Source: Clostridium sp. CX1 (GTDB taxonomy: Bacteria > Bacillota > Clostridia > Clostridiales > Clostridiaceae). From it: a stretch of 64,000 nucleotides of DNA. The notes beneath the pieces were generated by a model that did no database searches, was not told the DNA's origin, and saw nothing but the letters and a program-made list of their open reading frames with translations. Every line of letters starts with the position of its first letter. Positions within the stretch are counted from its first letter, which is position 1. Below, one piece after another: positions 1-7,964 of this stretch. The stretch is taken from contig NZ_JAODOO010000004.1 of the NCBI RefSeq assembly GCF_025398335.1, positions 186,001 to 250,000 of the forward strand. Reading direction: 5' to 3'. The translations under genes and the position numbers were made by a program.

Positions 1-121
1 AATTCCCAACTTATATCATACTATATTTTTTTTAGGTAAACAATTATACATTGTGAATTATATTAAATACATGATTGGTTACAATAGTAAGAAATAATTT
101 AAGAATAAAAGGAGGAGTTGT

Positions 122-292
122 ATGTTAAAAAACCAATCTAGAACAGGATTAAATAAAATTAGAATTGATACTTTAATGGAGCTAGGTGAAGATATGAATA
201 CTGAATATAAGGATAACTTAACTTACAACACAAATAGTTCTACAATTATAAAGATGATAGCAGAATATGAAAGAAACTTAATTGGAAAATAA
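122..292 (+). CDS. Small alpha/beta-type SASP-like protein (divergent), 56 aa
   Basis: This short gene starts with ATG seven bases after a strong AGGAGG and ends just before a hairpin terminator. The product has the segments GLNKIRIDTLMELGEDMN and NLTYNTNSSTIIKMIAEYE, which resemble the two conserved blocks of alpha/beta small acid-soluble spore proteins (GLNKFKMEVASEVGVNL and MVKKMIEAYE). The Gly-rich loop that normally joins the DNA-contacting helices is replaced by NTNSST. The usual germination protease site is not recognisable. Seen: size, ribosome binding site and partial motif match. Inferred: a degenerate spore-core DNA-binding protein. It could instead be an unrelated small protein. 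No forespore promoter could be assigned with confidence. Confidence 0.5.
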   Translation: MLKNQSRTGLNKIRIDTLMELGEDMNTEYKDNLTYNTNSSTIIKMIAEYERNLIGK

Positions 293-305
293 AAACAACT
301 GCAAA

Positions 306-347
306 ACAAACATCTGCCGCTTTATTATAAATACGACAGATGTTTGT
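306..347. terminator. Bidirectional terminator between convergent genes
   Basis: An 11-bp inverted repeat, ACAAACATCTG at 306-316 and CAGATGTTTGT at 337-347, lies between the small SASP-like gene and the histidine kinase gene that ends at 349 on the other strand. It can serve both transcripts. Confidence 0.6.
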
Positions 348-348
348 C

Positions 349-2409
349 CTAGTTTATATCTGAAAACTCTATATTTATCCTATCAATATTTTCAGATAGA
401 ATAGCATAACTGTTTATATTACTGCTATCTGCACCTACCTTTTTAATTTTAACTGTAAACTCTGTTCCTTTTCCAACTTCACTTATTACTTTTATTTCTC
501 CATCCATTAGTTCTACAATCTTTTTTACTAGTGCTAAGCCTATACCAGTTCCCTCTGCCCTTCTTGATAGAGAGCTATCAACTTGAGCAAATCTATCAAA
601 TATTGCCTCTGTTTTATCTTCTGGTATTCCAACACCATAGTCCTTTACATTGAGGTAGAAATATTCCTCTTCTATTACTAAAGATACTATAATTTGCTTT
701 CCTTCTGGAGTAAATTTGATTGCATTTGATAATAGATTTAAAAGCACTTTTTCATACTTATCTCTATCAAGCTTTACATTACACTCCTCTTCATTTGTGT
801 CAAATATCAGTTCTATTCCCTTACTAGTTGCATAGGAGTTAGCTGAATTTACTATTGCTTCACTTACGTATACTATGTCAAATTCCGTGGTACTTAAACT
901 CAAGAATCCAGCTTCTGCTTTAGATATGTCTAATATGTTATTAATAAGCTTAAGTAATCTGCTGCAATTTTGGTTAATCCTTGATAAAGTTTTATCCATG
1001 TTAGGAGTTATCTCTTTACCATATATATCATAAGCCAATTGAAGAGAAGAATATATTATAGTTAGCGGAGTTCTTAACTCATGAGAAATTATAGTGAAAA
1101 ATTCATCTTTTAATCTGGTTATTTTTTCAAGTTCTATATTGTGATTCACTTCTTCTGTGATATCTGATCCATGAATATGTATTCTTGTAGTGTTGTCCTT
1201 GTTCTTACATGGTATAAATTTTATTTTATAAAACCTTTCCTCTCCTTTATGATTTTTCACTCTATAAGGGCTTACAGTATAAGATTTGTAACTTTCCCCC
1301 ACATTATTAATTATTTTATATAGCCCCTCATTTATGTATTTAATTTGTTTGCCGTATTCATTTTCTTCTTCTAATACTTGATTTTTTCCAATTACTTCTT
1401 CATATTTTTTATTTGTAAGCCTATAGGTTGTATTTGGATAATCCACTACGGCTATGGGAACACTTACTGTATTGACTACATCACTAATAAACTCTGCCTG
1501 CACTTCTGCATTTATTTGATGAAGCTTAATTTCCGTTACATCCTTAATAGTTAATATAGTATGCAAAAGCTCATCATTTTTGTTAATTATAGGAGCGCTA
1601 TTTATTTCTATATATTTAGTTTCCAAAGTAGTTTTTTCTATTAACTTAAATATGGCATTCTTCATAGGATTTTTGCTTTTAATATAGTGTTTTAGTATTT
1701 TAGCACAGTCTGTCTCTTCCTGTTCTATAGGGATTACTTCATATTTTTCAAAAATTTTATTCTTATTAACGATGTCTATAGCTCTTAAATTTAATATATC
1801 AAATACTGATTTATTACAAAGACTCATTCTTCTATTTTTATCAAAAACCATTATTCCTTCTGAAATATTGTTTATAACATCTTTTAAATGCATAAGATGC
1901 TCTTTTTCTCTGCTTCTTAGTATTTCTATTATGTCACACTTAGCTTTTAATTCTGTAGACAGCTCAAGAAACTTTTGTCTTTCATTTTTTATTTTTATTT
2001 TGTACAGGTAATCTTCCGTTACATCTCTTAAGGTTACAACGGCTCCTATAACCCTCTCTCCTTCAAGCAAAGGAAAGCTAGATATGGAAAAATACAGGTC
2101 CTCATTACTTATATTAAACTTTACTATTAAGTTTTTAACTTCCTCTTTATTTTTTAAGGATTTATACAGAGGGAAGTCCTGCTCATTAATCTTAACATCA
2201 TCCTCCAAACAGCCATTGTAATTATATAAAAAATCATATCCATTTTTTATAACTGGAATCTTTAATTGCTCTAGTGTCATATTACCTTTATTATTAATAT
2301 AAATTATATTTCCTTCTTCATCTGTTATGTATACAAAGTATGGCAAAGACTCTACTATCTTTATTGTTAAATCACTACTCTTCAATACATCAATTGTACA
2401 TTTTTGCAT
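349..2409 (-). CDS. Orphan PAS-domain sensor histidine kinase, 686 aa
   Basis: The N-terminal half holds three PAS-like segments (about residues 15-130, 170-290 and 305-425). The C-terminal half is a HisKA/HATPase_c kinase core. The H box ISHELRTPLT places the phosphorylated His at residue 443. An N box (LLNLLSNAIKFTPEG), a G1 box (DYGVGIP) and a G2 box (GTGIGLALVK) follow, so the catalytic core looks intact. No transmembrane segment is evident, which suggests a cytoplasmic sensor. No response regulator gene adjoins it. In clostridia, orphan kinases of this design can phosphorylate Spo0A directly; applying that role here is inference, weakly helped by the neighbouring SASP-like gene. The ATG at 2409 follows a GGGGGAAGG ribosome binding site. 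Confidence 0.85.
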   Translation of the reverse strand: MQKCTIDVLKSSDLTIKIVESLPYFVYITDEEGNIIYINNKGNMTLEQLKIPVIKNGYDFLYNYNGCLEDDVKINEQDFPLYKSLKNKEEVKNLIVKFNISNEDLYFSISSFPLLEGERVIGAVVTLRDVTEDYLYKIKIKNERQKFLELSTELKAKCDIIEILRSREKEHLMHLKDVINNISEGIMVFDKNRRMSLCNKSVFDILNLRAIDIVNKNKIFEKYEVIPIEQEETDCAKILKHYIKSKNPMKNAIFKLIEKTTLETKYIEINSAPIINKNDELLHTILTIKDVTEIKLHQINAEVQAEFISDVVNTVSVPIAVVDYPNTTYRLTNKKYEEVIGKNQVLEEENEYGKQIKYINEGLYKIINNVGESYKSYTVSPYRVKNHKGEERFYKIKFIPCKNKDNTTRIHIHGSDITEEVNHNIELEKITRLKDEFFTIISHELRTPLTIIYSSLQLAYDIYGKEITPNMDKTLSRINQNCSRLLKLINNILDISKAEAGFLSLSTTEFDIVYVSEAIVNSANSYATSKGIELIFDTNEEECNVKLDRDKYEKVLLNLLSNAIKFTPEGKQIIVSLVIEEEYFYLNVKDYGVGIPEDKTEAIFDRFAQVDSSLSRRAEGTGIGLALVKKIVELMDGEIKVISEVGKGTEFTVKIKKVGADSSNINSYAILSENIDRINIEFSDIN

Positions 2410-2700
2410 TAATAACCTTCCCCCAAAAATTTAATAGTTTATTAATTCTATACTTAATAAATAAATTCCTTCTATTATGTATTTTATCATAAATATATCC
2501 TTTTACACCAAAAAACCTCATCATTTTTGAATCTTCCAAACTTTACATAGTCATAAATGTTGTTATCAGTTCCAATGTGATAAGGCGATAACTTTTTAAG
2601 TAAAACTTGATTTTTTTTAGTTAACAACTTAAAATGATTTTAGAATTACTGGCTAATACTTGCATAAATATAGATTACAATTTAGTTAGGAGCATTTTAA

Positions 2701-3324
2701 ATGACACATGAACCTATAGTAAAACCTGTTTATCAGCAAATAGCGATTGATATAGCGAACAAAATAATCTCTGGAGATTTTCAAATAGGTACAAAACTTC
2801 ATGGCAGGTCTTCCCTTGCTGGATACTATAATGTTTCTCCTGAAACCATTAGACGTGCAGTAATTTTGCTTTCAGATATGAATATAGTGGAAGTTGCTAA
2901 AGGTAGCGGAATTATAGTAAAATCTATTGATAATTCTTTAAAATTTATAGATAAATTTAGGGATATAGAATCTATAAGCTCCTTAAAAAAGGAGATATCA
3001 GATTTAATTGCAGAAAAACAGGAAAAGGAAAATAAATTAGAAATTTTGATTAACAATCTTATAGATTATTCAAATCGTTTTAAAAATAGCAATCCCTTTA
3101 TTCCCTTTGAGTTTGAAATAAATAAGAATTCAAGATTACTAGGAAAAACTATATCAGAAATTAAATTTTGGCAGAATACCGGTGGCACAATAATTGGAAT
3201 CAGACGTAATAACAACTTAATATTATCCCCTGGGCCCTATGCTACCTTTAATGCCGGTGATATTTTTATAGTAATAGGTGACGAAAATACCTATGAGAGA
3301 ATTAAAAAGTTTTTAAAGGAATAA
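2701..3324 (+). CDS. GntR-type winged-helix regulator with RCK_C (TrkA-C) domain, BusR-like
   Basis: Residues 8-75 form a GntR winged helix (PVYQQIAIDIANKIISGDF, then SPETIRRAVILL). A coiled coil follows at about 85-125. A C-terminal RCK_C/TrkA-C domain at about 130-207 has the typical ISEIKFWQNTGGTIIGIRR and AGDIFIVIGDE segments. This architecture is that of BusR, a c-di-AMP-responsive repressor of osmolyte or potassium transport in lactic acid bacteria. Family knowledge suggests it senses c-di-AMP through the RCK_C domain. Its target here is unknown. The potassium importer gene at 7965-9803 is a possible but unproven regulon member. It is monocistronic, with TAGGAG before the ATG. Confidence 0.75.
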   Translation: MTHEPIVKPVYQQIAIDIANKIISGDFQIGTKLHGRSSLAGYYNVSPETIRRAVILLSDMNIVEVAKGSGIIVKSIDNSLKFIDKFRDIESISSLKKEISDLIAEKQEKENKLEILINNLIDYSNRFKNSNPFIPFEFEINKNSRLLGKTISEIKFWQNTGGTIIGIRRNNNLILSPGPYATFNAGDIFIVIGDENTYERIKKFLKE

Positions 3325-3337
3325 GCAGACACTAATA

Positions 3338-3383
3338 AAAGCACTATAGATATCATTAAATCAGCTGATATTTATAGTGCTTT
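3338..3383. terminator. Bidirectional terminator between the GntR/RCK_C gene and recJ
   Basis: A long hairpin with arms AAAGCACTATAGATATCA and TGATATTTATAGTGCTTT (one mismatch) lies between the convergent stop codons. It has A/T tracts on both sides. Confidence 0.75.
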
Positions 3384-3392
3384 CATTAATCA

Positions 3393-5171
3393 TTAACTGC
3401 TTGATAACCTAAAATCTTTTACTATTAACTGCAGGCTAACATTACCATTATACTCATTGATAGATGGTGAGAATATTAAGTCCATTTTTAGATTTGTAAA
3501 AGCTCCATTTATAATTTCTATAAGCTTTTCTTCTCCATAGACCTCTTCTATGAGCTGCTTAAACTTATCTGCTCCATCAAAGGATATTGCATCTATTTTT
3601 TCCATGCTGCCCTTTGGTCTTACAAAAAGTTTTAACACACTTTTTTCCTTGCCCATTAAGTATACTCTAAATACAGTTACCTCTTTTTCGGCAAAAATTG
3701 GTGATGAATTTCCTTTTCCAAAGGGCTCTAATCTTTCTATATCTTCTATAAGCTTGAAAGAAAGCTGCTCTAATGGAATTCGTTTATCTATTCTTATCTT
3801 AGGTATTACATCTTCCTCTGTAAGAGTACAATTATCGTTTAAAGTTTTCCTAAGCTTATCGATATTCTCCTCTTTTATAGATAATCCTGCTGCTAAAGGG
3901 TGTCCCCCGAACTTCTCCATTAGATCTTTACACTTTATAAGCTCTTCAAACATATTATATTCCTCTATAGATCTTCCTGAACCTTTAGGCGTTTTTTCCC
4001 CTTGTGTAAGAACTATGGCTGGTACACTATATCTTTCTTTTAGCCTTCCTGCAACTATACCTGCTATACTTTCATGAACATCAGGCTTATATACAACTAA
4101 AACTTTATCATCTTTCATATTAGAATTTTCTATCATATCAATGATTTGATTTACGCTATCTACTGTCATATTTTGTCTTTCTATATTTAACTGACGAAGC
4201 TTCTTTGCAAGATCCTGCGCCTCTTTTTCATCTTCTGATAATAATAATTTCAAGGCTAAGGCTGCACTATCCAGTCTTCCTGTAGCATTTATACAAGGTC
4301 CTATAACAAAACCTATATGATAGGATACTATCTTTTTATTTTCTAAAGAATTTTCTTTTATAAGTGCTTTTATTCCTATATTACTAGTAGAATTTAATAG
4401 TCCAAGTCCACTTTTAGCAATAATTCTATTTTCTCCAATTAGATCAACTACATCACAAATAGTTCCTATAGCTGCATACTCTATAAATTTATAAGCTTCC
4501 CTTTTATCTATTCCTATTTTGCCATATAAAACTTGTACAAACTTAAAAGCTACACCAGCTCCGCAAAGTATTTTAAAGGGATATTTACAATCCTGTTGTT
4601 TAGGATTTACTATTGCATCTGCTTCTGGTATGGTAAATTCTCTTTCACCATTATCCTTAACTATAAAAGGAATATCATGATGATCGGTAATTACTATTGT
4701 CATTCCAAGTTCTTTAGCAAACTTAACCTGTTCTATGGCAGATATACCATTATCACAGGTAATAATTACTTCATATCCTTCTTCCTTTAAAGTTTTTATA
4801 CTATCACTATTTATTCCATAGCCCTCTATAATTCTATCCGGTATATGATATTTTACCTCTGCCCCACAACGTAAAAGTGCTGAGTATAAAATATATGTAC
4901 TAATTATGCCATCTGCATCATAATCTCCATAAACAACTATCTTTTTTCCCTCTTCTAAGGCATCCTTTATTATACTAGTTCCTTTATCCATATCCTTCAT
5001 GAGAAGGGGATTTTGTAGATTTTCTATACTGGGATTCATAAATTTGATTATTTCTTCTTCAGTTTTTATATCTCTATTCGCTAATATAGTTACTAATGTT
5101 TCACTTATTCCAGTAGCTTCAGAAAGCTTTTTTATGTTAATAGCTCTTTGTTTTAACATCCATTTAGCCAT
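3393..5171 (-). CDS. recJ: Single-stranded-DNA-specific exonuclease RecJ
   Basis: RecJ degrades single-stranded DNA 5' to 3' in recombination and mismatch or base-excision repair. The 592-aa product carries the DHH phosphoesterase motifs in order: DYDADG (about residue 82), CDNGIS, ITDHHD and the DHHA1 motif GGHPLAAGLS (about 410-420). A C-terminal RecJ OB domain follows. It is close to the usual bacterial RecJ core length and lacks the long C-terminal extension found in some Firmicutes copies. The ATG start has an AGAGGTGATG ribosome binding site. Confidence 0.92.
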   Translation of the reverse strand: MAKWMLKQRAINIKKLSEATGISETLVTILANRDIKTEEEIIKFMNPSIENLQNPLLMKDMDKGTSIIKDALEEGKKIVVYGDYDADGIISTYILYSALLRCGAEVKYHIPDRIIEGYGINSDSIKTLKEEGYEVIITCDNGISAIEQVKFAKELGMTIVITDHHDIPFIVKDNGEREFTIPEADAIVNPKQQDCKYPFKILCGAGVAFKFVQVLYGKIGIDKREAYKFIEYAAIGTICDVVDLIGENRIIAKSGLGLLNSTSNIGIKALIKENSLENKKIVSYHIGFVIGPCINATGRLDSAALALKLLLSEDEKEAQDLAKKLRQLNIERQNMTVDSVNQIIDMIENSNMKDDKVLVVYKPDVHESIAGIVAGRLKERYSVPAIVLTQGEKTPKGSGRSIEEYNMFEELIKCKDLMEKFGGHPLAAGLSIKEENIDKLRKTLNDNCTLTEEDVIPKIRIDKRIPLEQLSFKLIEDIERLEPFGKGNSSPIFAEKEVTVFRVYLMGKEKSVLKLFVRPKGSMEKIDAISFDGADKFKQLIEEVYGEEKLIEIINGAFTNLKMDLIFSPSINEYNGNVSLQLIVKDFRLSSS

Positions 5172-5339
5172 TTAATGCATCACCTCTTTCCGTAAATATT
5201 ATACCATGTTAACAATAATATTGATTAATAAATAAATCATCTTTTTATTTATAATATGGAAATTTATTACTATAGTGGTATAATACAAATATAATATGTA
5301 TTACTAGTAAATAATAAAATAGAAAGGTGGATGGTACCT

Positions 5340-6089
5340 ATGAATAAAGAAACTTTAAAAAATTTTTTAAAAGCAGATGCCTTTGAAGAATTAAAACAGA
5401 TTGAAACAGACCAAGATAAGGAATTACCTCAACCAGCTGTTCAAAAGAGCTGTCCAGCTTCACCTAAATTAATAGACTTAGTTTCTGCTGATGCCTTTGA
5501 GTGTGGTTCTATGAGCGTCTTGGATTCTCTAAAATTCAGAAAAAGTAGAAGAGTTTTTTCAGAAGATACTTTAACTATAGAAGAATTATCCTATCTTCTA
5601 TGGAGCGCTCAAGGAGTTAAGAAAATAGTGAATAAAGGTTATGCAACTTTAAGAACAGTACCTTCTGCTGGTGCTAGACATTCCTTTGAGACTTATCTGG
5701 CAGTATTAAATGTAGAAGGCTTGGAAAAAGGAATTTATAGATACTTACCCTTAGAACATAAATTACTATTTTTATACTCTGACAATAACCTTGCAGATAA
5801 GCTTAATTCTGCTGTTTTAAACCAAAAGTTTGTATCAAACAGTGCAGTAACTTTTATATGGTCTACTATTCCTTACAGAATGGAGTGGAGATATAGTATA
5901 GCTTCCGCTAAACTTATTGCTATAGATGCTGGTCATGTGTGCGAAAATATTTACCTTGCAGCAGAATCCATAAATGCTGGTACCTGTGCTATAGCTGCTT
6001 ATGATCAAGATCAAATGGATAGACTGATTGGTGTAGATGGAAACAATGAATTCACTATCTATTTAGCTGCAGTAGGAAAAGTAAAGTAA
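5340..6089 (+). CDS. SagB-type nitroreductase-family oxidoreductase
   Basis: The product (about 249 aa) has an N-terminal extension and then a flavin-dependent nitroreductase fold with the SagB signature: SLKFRKSRRVF, LSYLLWSAQGV, TVPSAGARHSFE and a C-terminal LAAVGKVK strand. SagB-type enzymes oxidise azolines to azoles in peptide modification. Stand-alone copies are common in clostridia and their substrates are unknown. No azoline-forming cyclodehydratase or precursor peptide is visible nearby, so a peptide-tailoring role is not supported. The ATG at 5340 is preferred over the ATG at 5331, because AGGTGG at 5325-5330 touches the latter and is ideally spaced for the former. Confidence 0.75.
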   Translation: MNKETLKNFLKADAFEELKQIETDQDKELPQPAVQKSCPASPKLIDLVSADAFECGSMSVLDSLKFRKSRRVFSEDTLTIEELSYLLWSAQGVKKIVNKGYATLRTVPSAGARHSFETYLAVLNVEGLEKGIYRYLPLEHKLLFLYSDNNLADKLNSAVLNQKFVSNSAVTFIWSTIPYRMEWRYSIASAKLIAIDAGHVCENIYLAAESINAGTCAIAAYDQDQMDRLIGVDGNNEFTIYLAAVGKVK

Positions 6090-6129
6090 GTCTGTGTAGA
6101 TTATAGGCTGCTGAAATGCAGAATTAATT

Positions 6130-6143
6130 GGGGCAAATGCCCC
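6130..6143. terminator. Short GC hairpin between convergent genes, possible terminator
   Basis: GGGGC-AAAT-GCCCC lies between the nitroreductase and metallochaperone stop codons. The stem is only 5 bp and the T tract is poor, so the assignment is weak. Confidence 0.35.
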
Positions 6144-6162
6144 ATTTGCTAAAGATTGCTAG

Positions 6163-6378
6163 TTATATCTTCTCTATATCTGTTACTTCATAACCAGTGT
6201 CATCTACTGCCTCTTTAATTTTATTATCATCTATACTGGTTCTGCTTTCTACAAATGCAGTTTCTGTTCTTAAATCTATGTTTACTGAGGTTACCCCAGG
6301 GAGCTCTACCAATGCATCATGAACCTGTCTTACGCACTTCATACAGCTCATTCCCTCAATAGTTAATATCTTTTTCAT
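6163..6378 (-). CDS. Heavy-metal-associated (HMA) domain protein, CopZ-like chaperone
   Basis: This 71-aa single-domain protein has a ferredoxin-like HMA fold. Its metal-binding loop is GMSCMKC (residues 9-15), the CxxC pair that binds Cu(I) in CopZ-type chaperones. Length and strand order fit a free-standing chaperone, not a fragment of a P-type ATPase. No copper ATPase or CsoR gene is adjacent, so metal identity and partner are inferred from the family only. The gene is isolated between the nitroreductase and the M16 peptidase. Confidence 0.85.
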   Translation of the reverse strand: MKKILTIEGMSCMKCVRQVHDALVELPGVTSVNIDLRTETAFVESRTSIDDNKIKEAVDDTGYEVTDIEKI

Positions 6379-6519
6379 TTTTATTCGCCCCTTTTTATTG
6401 TATTTTTAAATAATAGTTTTATCCAATTTTACAGGTTTTATAACAATTTACAATGTATTACTATAATATTATTTTTGTTATAACTCTGTTCCAAGGAACT
6501 ATTATAATCACCTAGCCCT

Positions 6520-7773
6520 TTAACCTTTTGTTATAATTTGTATAGTTGGATTTATTAATACCTTCCTTATAACCTCTAGTATATTTTCCTCACTAATACT
6601 TTGTAATCCATCAACCTCCTCATAAATCCTTTCTGCTCTATCATACATAAGCTCATAGGTAGTAAGCTCCTTGCATAGCTGAATGGACTTTTCCAGTTTA
6701 AGCTGTCTTTTAAGCTTGATATTTTTGCTTAATTCTTTTATTCTCTCTTCATTAAAATATCCCTTTAATTTTTTTAATTCTTCAATCTTATTACCTATAA
6801 TATCCAAGGCCTTTTGCACTTTATCCTCTGAAGTTCCTAGATTAATGGTGAAAATTTTAATTCCTCTTTCGTTTTTTATGTAGCTCCCTACATCGTAGGC
6901 AAGAGCATTTTTGGTTCTTATCTCCTCGAAAAGTACACTGCTTGTTCCCTCTCCGAAGGCAGCATTAAACAAAGTTAAAGCCTTTAATTCATTTTCTTCT
7001 AGTTCTTCAATATTAAATAAGTACTGAATTTTAGCTCCTCCTATAGATCCTGATTTTTCTTCAAATATCCCTGCCATATTCCTTTCCATCTTTATGTTAC
7101 TTTTACTCTTATCTATATTTGTAGAGATTACCTCATTTTTTCCTAACCACTGTCCAAAATATTCTTTTACCACTGACAATATCTGCTCACAGCTTAAAGA
7201 AGAACATACACTTATAACGCAATTTTCTGGAACATAATACTTTTGATAAAAATCTTTTATATGCTTTAAGGTAATAGACTTCACACTTTCTTCAGTTCCT
7301 ATTATCAAATTTTTTATTCTCTTATTATTGAAGGCATTATAAAGAAGGCTGTCTTCACAATGCTGATATATGTCATCCTTCCACTCCTTAAGTTCTTCTA
7401 ATATAATGTTCATCTCTTCTTTAAAACCATCTTTTCTAAAAGCAGGATTTAAAACTATATCTGAATAAAGTTCAAAACCTGCTTTAAAATCCTCTGATAG
7501 AGAAGTTCCATAATATATAACATAGGGAAAGTTGGTCATAGCATTCTCAAAGCCAAATATTTTGTCGCATAGGTTATTTATTTCTTTTTCACTTCTTGTT
7601 TTTGTTCCTTTTGATACCATATGCTCTACAGCATGAGCAGTTCCTAATGGAAATTCATCAGTCTCCTCTATAGCTCCACCGTTAAAGCCTATACAAAAGG
7701 ATGTTATGCCTGCTGGGCGATGTTCATAAATTAATTTCACTCCATTATCTAATATGTATTTATTCAAATTCAT
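6520..7773 (-). CDS. M16-family zinc metallopeptidase
   Basis: The 417-aa product carries the inverted zinc motif HxxEH as HAVEH (about residue 48). The distal Glu ligand lies in the helix EEMNIILEELKEW, as in mitochondrial processing peptidase-like M16B enzymes. The C-terminal half is the second, non-catalytic M16 lobe (FGEGTSSVLFEEIRTKNALAYDVGSY). Substrates of these clostridial enzymes are not established. The start is taken as ATG 7773, because the GTG at 7779 overlaps the AGAGGTGG ribosome binding site. It follows the potassium importer on the same strand, separated by a terminator. Confidence 0.85.
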   Translation of the reverse strand: MNLNKYILDNGVKLIYEHRPAGITSFCIGFNGGAIEETDEFPLGTAHAVEHMVSKGTKTRSEKEINNLCDKIFGFENAMTNFPYVIYYGTSLSEDFKAGFELYSDIVLNPAFRKDGFKEEMNIILEELKEWKDDIYQHCEDSLLYNAFNNKRIKNLIIGTEESVKSITLKHIKDFYQKYYVPENCVISVCSSLSCEQILSVVKEYFGQWLGKNEVISTNIDKSKSNIKMERNMAGIFEEKSGSIGGAKIQYLFNIEELEENELKALTLFNAAFGEGTSSVLFEEIRTKNALAYDVGSYIKNERGIKIFTINLGTSEDKVQKALDIIGNKIEELKKLKGYFNEERIKELSKNIKLKRQLKLEKSIQLCKELTTYELMYDRAERIYEEVDGLQSISEENILEVIRKVLINPTIQIITKG

Positions 7774-7795
7774 TTCCACCTCTCTAAATCAAAAA

Positions 7796-7828
7796 TAAAA
7801 TAAGCACCAGTATCTATACCAGTGCTTA
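7796..7828 (-). terminator. Terminator downstream of the potassium importer gene
   Basis: On the minus strand the hairpin has arms TAAGCAC and GTGCTTA (7801-7807 and 7822-7828), followed by ATTTTATTTTTG. It lies between the importer stop codon and the M16 ribosome binding site. Confidence 0.7.
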
Positions 7829-7964
7829 TCTTCTCTATATAACAAGGGGACTCATTATATTGTTTTTCCTAAGCTGCTTACCTAGGTCACTTATTATTAT
7901 AAATGATAATTGTTACATATTTGTGTCGTCACTGTTACATATTTGTTTACTTTTTAGCAAAACC

